Shown piece after piece: positions 1 to 11,835 of a stretch of 64,000 nucleotides of DNA. The notes beneath the pieces were generated by a model. The model saw only the letters and a program-made list of their open reading frames with translations, was not told where the DNA came from and searched no databases. The translations under genes were made by a program, and so were the position numbers. The first letter of the stretch is position 1, and each line of letters begins with the position of its first letter. Where the stretch lies: assembly GCA_944470555.2 (NCBI GenBank), contig OX104128.1, forward strand, positions 42,205,920 through 42,269,919, read 5' to 3'. The DNA is from Heterobilharzia americana. Its lineage: Eukaryota > Platyhelminthes > Trematoda > Strigeidida > Schistosomatidae.

Positions 1-564
1 TTATTCGGGCTTACTAGGGATAATGACAGAAAGAAACTGGTGTTTTAGTTACCATAACGGAAAGGATGGATCTCTGAAAACCTTTCAGAACAGGTGGTTA
101 GAACGCCAAGTAGTATGCTTCAAATACCATTTCAACTAGTCTGTAGCAATGGTCTACTTCCAAGACGCTCAACCAGAACCTGAATGGGACGATAAGGTTG
201 ATCCACAAACTTTTCTAAAATTTAAAATTCTGCTTCAAACATGCAACGATGCAGAGCAGCGAAAGATTCCTAGGATGGAAGCATACAATTTCTGGCTCAG
301 GGAACCAAAGGACTAGGGAGACTATGATAATCAGAGGTAATCTCGTTAGATTGGTTCAGACTAATAGTCAGTGCAGTTAATGTGAAGGGAAGAAATCTTT
401 AAATAACTGTTATGCGACTAGTTCATCATCACGTCCAAGATGTCAAGCTCTATCATTATGCTGTGAAGAATGAGAGCAAGAAACTCCAGAAAACAAGGTT
501 AATTTCAAATCTTCACCCGCTGACAAGCTCTGAAACACAAGCATACTTACCGATAACCAACACA
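1..564. other. No gene recognised
   Basis: AT-rich sequence with stop codons in all frames. It may include decayed upstream parts of the LINE that begins near 565, but I see no motif that proves it. Confidence 0.4.
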
Positions 565-1610
565 TGAAATATTTCTTGACTTGAAAGCGGCATTCGACTG
601 TATGAATCTGAAAGTGTTTTGGTGATGCTCGATGGTGAAATGAGCACCGGGAAAGTATGTAATGCTAACCAAAGCCGTGTTCTGGAAATTACGTATTCGG
701 GTATATACTTGTGAAGAACTGTCAGCTGAAGTGACGACAAACATTAGTGTACACTACGGATATCCAGTGTCATCCTTCCTGCATAACTTTTTTACAGACG
801 TAGTACAAAAGGTAAACATTGCAGAAATTGGCCTATTCCATGGAGGGCATCTAGCTGACATCAAGAACGCAGAAGACGCTGCTTTCATAAACAAGGATAC
901 TGAAGAAATGTAAGGTCTCCTAAATACCTTGAGCAGAAATATCAGTATGTCTGCTACGCGTTACTCATTCGTAAAAAAGAAAATGATGCTTCATGGCCGG
1001 TCTGCTGCTATCCACAACTAAGGGTTGTGGTCTGAAATGGTAGAATGTGGTGGCCGCTTCACTTACTTGAGAAGTGGAATGAGCTCGAAGGCATGCGTTG
1101 TTGATGAGATCTCAACTCGCACACAAAACGCCGGTTGGCACTAGCTAACTTACTCCATCTGGGTTATCAACCTTCAGTCTGACTACCTATTAAGAGATGA
1201 GTATACTTCACTGCAGTTCAGTCTTTCTAATAATACAAACGAGAGATGTGGCCACTAAAGATAGAACATAAAATGGACCACTAGTGTCTTCGCACCATTT
1301 TTCATGTACATTAGAATCATCGTATGAGTAATGTTGAGGGTGAGTTAAAGGCACTGGGAAAGGAAGGCAAAACAGTCAATGTTGCTATGAAACTTCATCG
1401 ACTGAGGTGGCTTAAAAATATATTGCAGATGATAAGCCCCTGCTAACCTCGACATGCGATGCTCGAAGAAGTTGGACTAGGTTGAAAGAAGGGTTAGGAT
1501 GCACAGAGCTGGAGAAAACACTAGTTCATGAAGTCTGTGACTTCGACTTGATTCTTGTAGGAATTGTGAAGTGTTTTGTTGAGGTCCTTGGGGTAGTAGG
1601 AAAGAATGAT
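565..1610 (+). pseudogene. Decayed RTE/SR2-like LINE, reverse transcriptase to 3' end
   Basis: Broken reading frames together give the order expected of an RTE-type LINE polyprotein. Near 572-620 there is an RT motif of the form FLDLKAAFD. The best open stretch, 662-913, carries a palm-like segment (VSSFLHNFFTDVV) and then a degenerate region where the YADD box should be: AEDAAF replaces it. Around 1390-1420 the sequence LHRLRWL matches the conserved C-terminal motif of this LINE group, and later frames resemble the tail that follows. At least four in-frame stops and several frame changes show that it is dead. The same family recurs on the minus strand at 16868-17215 and 38550-39400. The family assignment rests on remembered motif patterns, so the clade is likely but the exact element name is not given. 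Confidence 0.6.
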
Positions 1611-4600
1611 TTAGACCCACTGTGAAATGGCTTTAAATCTGTTACAATGGCACAAATACATTCACTCTTCTAAAGTTTCTAAATTTTGAATAATTTTCAA
1701 AAACCTTCATTCCTCAAATTCTCTCTTGTACCATGCATTTACGTCAACTTTATCATCACTTTTTCTGCTTACTTGTTTCTTACATACTCCTGTGAAGTGT
1801 GGCAACTTGAAATGGTGCATCTCTATGTGTGCTTCTACGCTGATTTCGTCTTTTCGACATCCGAAAGAAGTATCTTGAAACTGTGCTACTTCTCTTCCGG
1901 CCTCTTGTACTCTATTTACACAAAAGTGTGCTGAGGATGATGAGTACAGCGAGTACCTCATATTATTCCCACAAACACGCTTTCGTTGAGCTAATTTCAA
2001 GATTCTTCAACTTGAGTCGTCTTCCTAGGTTATACTATTAAAATTCATGGAATAAAAAAAGTCAAAGTAAAATTAGATGGTGTTTACCTCTTTCAGATAA
2101 GTTATATCCCACAATTTTGTGCGGTTAGGGATGTTTATTCAAATGTACAACTTCCTTTGTTCACTGAATGGTTGTAAAAGAATTTGCCAATACCTCAATA
2201 ATAATAAATATATATCTTGGATAAAGCTTTCACACAATCAAATATATGTTGAGTTAATCTGAGTAGGAGTAGCTTATTTTCAGGTTGCTGACAACAAGAA
2301 CAACAAATAGGATATAAACAACGATGAATAAAATTCAACTCTATAATCTCACAAACGTATCATGTTTCACTATATAATCTGATATTCTAAACTCATTTGA
2401 TCTGAGCTTTAAAGCGATCAGAGATATTAACTTCGCAATTATCAGTTCTTTCTTGACGTTATATAAATCGTAAGCCTTAGACATTACTGCAGTCAGCTTC
2501 GTTTGATGTAAAAATGGCTTTTAAAGTGTGTGCTTTAAAGGAAGAATTAAGAGACACTTCCATAGGCTGCTAAGACATTCATTCCTTGCAAGGTCTATCA
2601 GGCCACTAAGCACATCTACAAAGATAAATATGAGACAATTTGAGAGCCATATTGGATGGAAGTGTAGAATGTTGAATTTGTATATCAAGGTCTGATTACA
2701 AAAGAAGAAGAATTGTTGAACACGTTTATATTTGTTTAAAAGTACTTTCATTTTCATACGTATATGCTGCAAAGTAGGGTTCTGCAAAGGAGAATATATC
2801 AAACGACTGACTATCCAAGTATTTTCTTCCGCTTCATGATGATGTATACATGATAAGTGCCACTCGTATTCATTAGTATATGTTAGACAATGAGAAGAAC
2901 ATCCATCCAATACATTGGAATGGAGAAGATTGCCTTACTCTGTCATCTAATCATAGCTCAGTGTTGTGACTGCTGAGAAGTGAACACTAAAAAAGCAATC
3001 AAAACACGATTTATACAATAAGACAACTTCATTTTATTTAAAGTTTTCTCCATATAATCTTGTAGAAAGTCATGATAAATGAATCACAAAAATGCTATGG
3101 ACATACCTTATGGATAGCATTTCATTGTGTTCAATTCAGCGCTTAGATGTTAAAGAGTATACCAACAGAATAATGAAAGAAATGAGTAGATGAGATTTAT
3201 AAAGGAAAGAGGTACTTTGTTTTTTTGACCAAGACTACAATATGACTGGGTAATGGAGCAAAAATTCTCGAGGTTAAACTGATAAGTGAGTTGCAGAGAC
3301 GTATTTTAAAACAATAGATTAGATACATAATGGAAAGAAAGTAGAAAGATATGATAAATTATTGATAAAATACAAAAGTACACTATTAGAACAACCATAG
3401 GTCAACACCTCTTTTGCAATGTATTTATTAAATTGTACCCTTCTGACTATAGCAGCTTCCACAAGCCAAAGTTCAAGAGAAGTTTTTCAGTGTTTCAAAA
3501 TATTAAGCTGCTTGGTTATTTGTATTTGGCCCCTTGGATCGACAACGTAGAGATTTATTGGACCTTTTCATGATCTTGCAAAAGCACAAATAAGAGATTT
3601 TGGAGCCAGTTTTGGAAACCTGATAGACATTCATCTTTCTCTTTTTTCTAGGTACTTGGATAGTTGAAACCGATGAAACACATAAAACTGTCTACCTTAA
3701 ACTGCTTAGTGTAGCATGCATTTTGAAGTTCTGGAACAACCTTGGCTTCTGATCACTTAGCAACCGTTGCACTTTTCTTCCTTCAGTACATTCTGTCATC
3801 CACGTCATCTCCTTTAAAAGCATTTATTTATTACCATTTCATAAAAGTTTCACGCAGCTGAAGGAAGCTAATGAAATAAAGTGACGTTATTTTATTCTCC
3901 TAACGATGTTTGATTTCTATGATCCAAATTGTCAATGCAACCAAATATTCTGTATTTTCTAATTATTCCTTTGTTATCTCATTGTAAATCACGTTCAAAA
4001 ACTAGTGGTGGTGATTTTTTGAGGAGACGAAACTCCACTATGAGTGAGCTGAACAAGCCATTTGATTTAATTCGCAACTAGTCATTTCATATACAATCCA
4101 TTAAAATTGATTTCAGATTCATCATTACAACATAAAACTCTAATAGGATTAAACAAATGTTACTGAAGTAAAGTTTTGTGCATAGACCAGTTTACCAGGT
4201 AGTCAATCCTCTTATGATTTCATGACAGACTTTATCTACTAATGTATATTAATATGAAGCGGCGTAAAAATTAGCATCATTAGTTGCGCCTTCAAAATAC
4301 AACCACATGCTTCTGATATAACTTCAGGAGTGGACTTCTTATTCCATTTTAGATATCAAATAAAGGCACTAACCATTTGTTCTTTTAACAGAACAAAGTT
4401 AACCATCAAGCCACGTTTGATTTCATAGACTATAGATATTTCACATAAAAGGAATGAGACATTATCTAACTTTAATTTCATTCAAGTACACATTGTGCGA
4501 AAACACAAAAAGCTGCTGATAAATATTTATTTAGCAGCTGTTTTTTCTTAACCAAATTTTTATGGAAGTGAGGTATGTCATAAAGATAAGCCTGTTAGAA

Positions 4601-5479
4601 TAAGACTTTTGTGTTGCTTCTTATACGTGAGCAGTAGATGAATTAACTGTCTTTCTGAGTGGACGAAAGCAACTGAAACTGTCACATATCTGTTGATTTC
4701 AATCACTGATAAATTTAACTTTGCTTCAGTTATCATATTTGTATCACTGACCATGTAAAGGTTTTATTTTCCTAATCTTATTATTCTGTAATAAGGTCCT
4801 ATAAGTTATAATTATAACCTCGTATCAGATATTTATTGAAATCAAATTTGTAATCATGAAGATGTACACTGACTGTAAAATGGGACAATATACCTAAAAA
4901 CTTTTTATTCCCTTTAAAATAACAGGATACATTACGTATTTCTAAGACAGTGAAAAAGTCAATATAACAACAAGTATTTGATGCAGTAAAGTGGGAAATA
5001 AGATGAAAAAATAGTTGAGAAAGTGTACCAAGAGTTTTAGAGACTCATAGTTTGAGATTTCTGCTGAATGTATCACAGTCAATATTTCTTACCGGTTTGC
5101 AAAGGCACGTGAAGGCATTTCAGCTGTGAGTTACTTCACATAGGAGTTTGTTGTTTTGGAAGTGACTGTTAAGCAAAAACTGCAATGCTAAAAGTGAGAA
5201 AAACCGGAAAAATATTAGAACCTGACTTGCAATTGCTGACTAAACCTAAGTAAAATAAGAGACACACAAATATGAAATACAAAATTAAAAAAATATATGA
5301 AAATTATGGTTTTCTGGAGCTGTAAATTTCGGACCCGTTCTTAGAAGCATGAGATGACCACTTGACGTTTGAGTAACACTAAAAAGTGGCCTCTCTGACT
5401 ATAAAAACTTTTTAATTCAAACAATTCATATAGATATTACGTTCACTTGAAAAGCAAGTTAACTGTCACACATTTAGAG
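1611..5479. other. AT-rich region, nothing recognised
   Basis: Very AT-rich, with only short chance reading frames. The longest, 2521-2910 on the minus strand (129 codons), has no motif I recognise and a composition typical of AT-rich noncoding DNA. The stretch could be intronic or intergenic; the sequence alone does not decide. Confidence 0.4.
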
Positions 5480-5770
5480 TAATGAGTAATAGGCATTAAA
5501 GGAAGATCGATCATTTTGCATTGTGGCCACTAAGCCAAGCACCTTACTATCACGGACACTATGACAGATATAAGTTGGTCCCAAGCAGTCAGTAAGAAGT
5601 TTTGCTTGACCTAAGTTTTGAGCTTTGTGGCACTCGTCGGCAAGGCGTATCAGGGAACCGATGTCCTCTGCGGGGTTTGAACCCACGTCACCCAGTGTTG
5701 TAGTCAGCAACATTATCACTAAGATATTCGTGACACGGTCAACTTCCTGTAGAACTGGATTAGATAGATA
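5480..5770 (-). repeat. Possible tRNA-derived SINE
   Basis: On the minus strand, positions 5683-5673 read GGTTCAAACCC, which fits the RNA polymerase III B box. About 40-60 nt upstream on that strand there is a loosely A-box-like stretch (TCTTAGTGATAATG). The surrounding 250 bp is more GC-rich than its neighbourhood. This layout resembles a tRNA-derived SINE head, but no second copy is visible in the window. It could be a chance B-box match. Confidence 0.35.
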
Positions 5771-5818
5771 CATTGGTCACTGAAAAGCAACCAAATTCAT
5801 GTTTTCTAGTCCAGAGAG

Positions 5819-6070
5819 GTTATGAAAAAAAAAAATTGTGATTGTGTAATACCGCATGAACCTATGACAGAGTAGAAAATAAACAGGGGATTATGGAAAT
5901 ACATGTATAATTACCTAATTCAGGATGAATCTATGACAGTCAAGGCTTTATGATGCCCATGACAAAGATAGGGGTTGTACCTACCTTTTCCCGACGCAAA
6001 GCGTCCAACCTTTTTCTACTCTGTCATAGGTTCATGCGGTATTACATAATCACAATTTTATTTTCATAAC
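5819..6070. repeat. Foldback (inverted repeat) element
   Basis: The arms at 5819-5879 and 6012-6070 are near-perfect reverse complements over about 60 nt. They differ only by a couple of nt in an A/T run and by isolated substitutions. The spacer is about 130 bp and noncoding. The arms run right to the edges, starting GTTATGAAAA and ending TTTTCATAAC, as in a MITE or foldback element. No clear target duplication is seen at the edges. It could also have arisen by an inverted duplication. Confidence 0.6.
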
Positions 6071-6409
6071 CCTTCGTTCATTTTCCTAATTCGCCATATA
6101 TTCATCCTATATTTCAGAATTGTATTTAATTTCATAGTCCCTTGTCTGTTTTCCCACTCTAAATCCAAAGGTGTAATAATTAACTTCCTTTAGTTGTTGA
6201 ATATATTTTACCTCCTAACCGGAAATAATTCTGGAAGATTCAGCTCACTGTAACATACATTCATGGATGTACAACTTGGTAAATGACTTCGTCGAAAAAA
6301 ATTTCTCCGACTTTCTGAGTGCGTTACCATTAAATGTCACTGAAAACATTTGACTAAATGCAAATAAATATACACAGCAAACATCTTTGTCACATTTAAT
6401 TGTAGTTTC
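6071..6409. other. No gene recognised
   Basis: AT-rich spacer between the foldback element and the CR1-like LINE. No open frame or motif was seen. Confidence 0.4.
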
Positions 6410-8560
6410 TCTGATGTGTCGACTTTTGATGACTAATTTACTGAATTTACTGCTCCGATTTTGATTAACTCTTTGTCTGTAGTCTGTGGAGATTTTAATT
6501 CATGTGGCTGCAGTATGTTTGCGCCATTGGGTCATGAAAATATTGTTAACTTAGTGTTTATAAATGACTGTGGCATATAGGAAGCCTGTAAACGAGCTCT
6601 GCTGATCATAGTATTGTAAGCATTTTGCTTAGAGTGTATGGCAAGCTACATGATAAATTGCGAGAAAATCCAGTGCAGATGCTATTCACAAGAGAATATA
6701 TTACGTTTAAGAGCCACGTTTAAAGAAACAGACTGGGATATTTTTGCTGATGAAGTTGTAGACAACACTAGCACTAATAACACAACCTATCTCAGATTCT
6801 GTCTCGATATATGCTGCCCTTCTGAAACAGTCTGCGTGAAACGACTGAGTTTCCCCTTCTCATCTCAGTGAGCTCCGGAGAGGAAAGGAAAGTCTGTATA
6901 AGGTGGGAGATCACCCTGGCTTATGAGACCTAACTGCCTAATTAAGGCTGAAATACTATGTCTAAGTACTGTTTACAACCAGAAGTTTCTATCGTGAAAG
7001 AACTCTTTCAATATATGGGAGTTATTTAAAGAGCTTAGTGGTAGAAAACAAACAACAGAAAAAGCTTGTTCGGATGTCTGTGCATAAAACAAGTCACTAA
7101 CGCTTTGCCAGACTGATTTCATCCTTCCCGGTGTCCATAGTCAAGCGCATAACTGCGTTTCTGCTTTTAATACAAATGACGTATTTAAATGTTTTAAATC
7201 CTTGAATCCATCCCTAAGCTTAGGTCTTGATGGTGCTTCGGGTACTATATTTAGAAAATGTGCAGATATTTTATGTCATCCTCCAACAGATATCTTCGGT
7301 TCATTGCTTTCCAACAATACAATACCCGCTGCTTGTAAGGAAATTAAAGTTTTACGTGTCGCTAAGTCATCTTCTGGATCAGATGTTTAGTTTCGACCCA
7401 TTCCTATAACTTCCCCCTTTTTGAAGACAATGGAGAAATTATTACCCCTTGTGGCTGAACCTTCACCGAAGACTTTCAGAGATCCAAAACAATTTGCTTA
7501 CAAATACAGGAGAAGTACTTCAGATACTGCCACTGTCTTTCACTGTAATATTATTTCTAGTTCAAACAAAGGTTTCAGGCATTTTAACTGTGCCTTCTTG
7601 GATCACTCGTTAGCCAAGTGGCTGTATTCTTATTTTTCTAAAAGGAAACAGTGTGATGCCAATAAAGGAAGGCGTTCCACTTCATTGCTTACTGAAGCTG
7701 GTGTACCTCAGGTGCGCTACTTTCTGCTTTTCTGTTCTCGTTCTTTCTGTATGATTCACCTTATTCTGTTGAAACTAATTTTATTAAGGATGCAGATGAC
7801 CTGATGGTTTCTATTTCAGTTAACTCTCACACGAACTGTTCTGAATTAAATGGGTCTTTGTTTGTAATTGACCAACGGTCTCCCTCAAATGGTCTCAAGC
7901 CAGACTCATTTAAATATCAGACTGTTAATTTTAGTCTCAGGCGTAAAGAAGACTTATATGGGCTGCTTAAGTTCCATGACTGCTGTTGTACTGGCACTAT
8001 TTCTGAGGAAAGTAAATCGAGTGTTAACTATTCTGAAATGAGATCTATTTTTGATCTTTTTGGTCGTTTCATACATCGTTGACTTCAAAGAAAATCTTTC
8101 GTTTAACGTATCATATAAAGAAATTGAAGCCCTTTGGTATAACTAAGTTTCTAATTTTACAACTTATTAACTGCTACATTTTACCTATTCTTCTCTATGG
8201 TTGTCCATTGACCTTTCCTAGTCTACTAAAGAAGGCCTATTTTACACTGAGTAGAGCTTTGAAAGTCGTCAGTAGGATGGGTGGTGTACCTCTGGCCCAG
8301 CTGGTTAATACTGTAGTTGATAGACATTTAAATTTTAGCAAGCAATTAGCCACAATAATTTTAACTGACACTGAGAGTCCACTTCACTGAAAGATCTCTC
8401 CTTGTATCTCCTCAGGGAAGACGAGGAGAAATTACATAAGATTGTACACTTGTACAACTAAATACAAGAATTTGACCGTGTTTTACCTAGAACGCTTATT
8501 ATGCGACGAAAAATGTGTAAGAAAAGAACTTGCTTATCAGTTTTGCAACAACAGGTAATC
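6410..8560 (+). pseudogene. Decayed CR1-like LINE (endonuclease and reverse transcriptase)
   Basis: Remains of one LINE ORF2 in the expected order. Positions 6488-6499 encode GDFN and 6598-6618 encode SADHSIV, two signatures of the APE-type endonuclease. At 7202-7390 comes an RT finger segment with the motif SLGLDGASG. It is followed across a stop by FRPIPITS, which corresponds to the YRPI(S/N)LTS box. Frames near 7421-7804 cover the region up to the GVPQ box, and the ADD of the catalytic box is at about 7790-7803. The open stretch 8079-8390 is the C-terminal thumb/connection region with LLYGCP. Stops and frameshifts recur every 200-400 bp, so the copy is old. It belongs to the same broad clade as the copies at 43400 and 48990. 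Confidence 0.65.
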
Positions 8561-11298
8561 TCTTCCCAATATTTTAATTTATAATGTAACATTTTCCTCG
8601 TTAATAATATTGCTCACACTACTTAAATTCTTATAATAACACTCACTACTCGAAATGTTGTAATGGAGTATATATATGAATGCATTTTTTATGTTGTTGC
8701 AATATATCATGCTGAAAATCCCAAAGTGTACAAAAGACAGTTTGGAATGAAGTGATCATTATTATTATTATTTTAAAAATCACCTCTCATTGGGGTGGAG
8801 GTATATCCAGCTGACAAGTCCCAAACAGGACAAAGTTCGTGTCCTAGATTCCACTGTTAGCCACCAAACAAACTACAACATATGGCATTCACTAAGTTTC
8901 AGACGATTATATGTCAATTTTTATCCCAGAGACACTTTTCTTGTGGGTGTTTTTTTCTTTTTACAGATTTGATAATTTAACATTTAACCAAAAAACTTCA
9001 TAATATCTTTTTTATTGAATTAAAGTCTGGATCTAGATCTTTAGAAACCTAAGAAAACACCTACTATTGATTCAACTTCACACAGCGTTCCAGAAGTATC
9101 TTCTGTAAGGTTGCCAATTATCTGAAAAATCTCAAAGCGTATTAGCCTGTTGTAATAGCAACAAACTGACGTACATGTTACTTATGACTGATACTCATAG
9201 TCACAAAACTTATTTTCATTGTCGTCAAGTGATTATAGCCTTCTTTAATAATCACTGACTAAATACAGCCAAAGTCGCCTACATCTTTTCCCATTCTTAT
9301 CAGTCATCGATAAAAGACAAAAAGTCCGCAATTGTTTACAAGTAGTATTTTCTAAGATTTACAGATAATGCTTTCATATAACTGAATATGTTCACAACAC
9401 ACTGAATTGCAAATATTCAGTAAAATATACAATAATAATAAAAGTCATTTCGCTTAAAAAAATTAGGGAAATAAAAGAAACTTAGTGGATTATTTTTTTT
9501 CAAAAATGAGGCATAATACAAAAAGTAAGGGGTCAGAAGAAAGTTCTTTTCAATGGTTACAAAATAATACTACCAAATAACTTGTGAATATATTTTTTAA
9601 AAGTAACTATTGAATATTTTATCTGAAAAATGTAAATTATCTCCGTCATCAGTAAATATTATTCAATGAATTTCGAATGTGAACGACATCATCAATAGTA
9701 AGATAGTCAAGCTATAAAAGACAGTAACTTTGGTGGAAGCAAAGTTATGAATGCCTAGCAGTTTCAAATTGTCAATACTTAATCCACTTGTTGTTTCTCA
9801 AAGAATTTTCTCCAGAAGACAGTATGGTTTTAATAAATCAGGGGACCAATAAGATTTTCAAGATATAGCTTATATTCAGTTGACTTCAACAACTGAAAAC
9901 AAAACCTTGACACCAAATTTCCTCATCACTTGGTGCACATATGAATTTTAGTAAAAATCGTTTTAGCGAATACTCCAAATCACCATCTAGTTGTAAGTAT
10001 CACCACTAAACTCTGAACTTAAGTTTTTTTTCATAAATGGTTTTAATCATTCACAACGCTTATGAATATCATACAGAATAGCTGTTGGTAGCATTTGTTC
10101 CAATCTGCATAAATATTCCTTTGAATGGAAAAATTGGCATATGTCTGTTTGGTAATGATGGTTCAATTATTAAGCATAGTAATCTAAACGAGAAAAACAT
10201 AAGACAACAGCTTAGCATACACAAAGGATTCACTCACATCTAATTAAAATTTAAAATTGGCAATAAATTTATTGATGCACAGTAAGAAAACAAAACATTT
10301 TTTTAGATGGAAACTGGGAAGTGAGTAAATTTTTCATGTATATGTTGTATGACTGACATTAATTTTTATCCATTTCCTTAAAGTTACGATTGAGATTTTT
10401 AAAATATTGTAGAGGAAAACGTTTAAACCTACTTTTTTTATGAATAAGAGAACAAAATCGCTCAAAATATTTATTAATCAATCTTCTTGTCTCTTTACAT
10501 CCGTTAAAGCATACTTCTGCTTAGACCTACGTGATACTGACCTATGATCCAACTAACACAAAGGCACGATCTAGATCTCTTTCAAACGAACTACAAATAT
10601 ACTATGAGTAGACTTCAAAAGAATCAGTCAATGAGGTTTGCTAAGGAGAAAAGAAAATACTGATGTAAGTTGAAAATTTTCTGATTATTTGACAAACATG
10701 AAGAGCTACTGTATTACTGTGTGCTGTATCAAGTAAACTACTATGATATAGAAATTTATGCGACCACAATGCAAAACGTTTACTCTAATATAATTTGAAA
10801 CAGTTAGTCCCTCTGATAATAACCCATTCCGTCCAAATATTATCTATGTGTCGGTCACCCACATATCAACTAACTACGTGACTAGTAAAACTTTTGAATC
10901 ATATCAAAAGCCAAGTTTGTAAGTTTTTCTTGAAAGATGCATATGAACTTGTTGACGAATTAAATTGTATCAATACCAGGGATGAAACTGCTCATTCTTT
11001 TGATATGAATTCTTTATTTTAAAATTGTACCACTGACTAAAACTATTGATATTCTTTGTGGCTATATATCTTCCAAAAATCTTTTACTCCTCATTCGCCT
11101 CACAACTCTCAAAGACTTACTATTATTATGTACCTTTAACATCCTGTTCCAATTCGAAGGCTCATATTTTTGACAAATTGGTGTTGTTGTCATGGTTATT
11201 TCTTTAGGTCTCCTGACACTTGATGTGTATTGTCATACTTCGAAAAGTTTAATCGAAGAAGTGATTGAAAAAGCTTCCTTTTATGAGAGATATGTAGG
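8561..11298. other. AT-rich region, nothing recognised
   Basis: Apart from an (ATT)n run at 8757-8773 this stretch is AT-rich with only short random frames. I see no gene or repeat that I can name. Confidence 0.4.
8757..8773. repeat. (ATT)n microsatellite
   Basis: About five tandem ATT units, about 200 bp beyond the CR1-like fragment. Short tandem runs like this often end LINE copies, but here it is not clearly attached to one. Confidence 0.7.
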
Positions 11299-11835
11299 TG
11301 ATGAAGATACCCAACCAACACCACCATCAACAACAAGCTCCAATCGCCATCAATGAAAGACACCTAAAGGAAGTAGCCTCCTTCACCTATCTAGGCAGCA
11401 CTGTTTCAACTACAAGTGGCGGCGCAGCCGAGAAAGTCAAAGCCAGGATCGGGAAAACAAGACAGGCGTTCATTAACCAGTGTAGAGGTTTTCTGAACTC
11501 AGCATAAATCGTGAACAACATCCGGATTTTCAACACTAATTTCAGTCAAGTCAGTGCTTCCATATGGTTTATAAACCTGGCGCGTTACGGAAAGCATTTC
11601 CAAGAAACTAAAGACACTCATCAACAGCTGCCGCCTACACCCACTTGATACTGAAGATCAGATGACCAGAAAGAATAAGCGACAAGGAACTCTGGCTGGT
11701 TGGCAACAAACCAACTAACCAGGAACCTATCACCCAACAAATATGCAGAAGAAGAAAGTGGGGATGGATTGGACTGAACATGAACACTGAAGGGAAAACA
11801 TTCAGGAAAGTCTGTTCTACTTGGTCCTAATCTTC
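11299..11835 (+). pseudogene. RTE-like LINE fragment, family II, 3' part
   Basis: The open stretch 11298-11507 contains the conserved motif FTYLGSTVS. It is followed by a frame-broken continuation that matches the C-terminal region of the longer copy at 33239-37134: the segments around CRRKW, the block before it, and the IRIFNTN-like region. The copy starts abruptly at about 11299 in the middle of the coding region, so it is 5'-truncated, as is usual for LINE insertions. It has a deletion near 11485 relative to the copy at 33758 and several stops after 11507. The family also has a third copy split by element A' (56690-57819 and 62359-62600). Confidence 0.7.

Noticed and set aside
2521..2910. 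129-codon minus-strand open frame as a possible gene
   Set aside because: No domain or known motif, AT-rich surroundings, and length within reach of chance for such DNA.
7227..7409. Second overlapping plus-strand frame within the CR1-like LINE
   Set aside because: Shadow of the frame at 7202-7390, which carries the RT motifs.
8757..8773. ATT run as the 3' tail of the CR1-like LINE
   Set aside because: It lies about 200 bp past the last recognisable LINE sequence, so the link cannot be shown.
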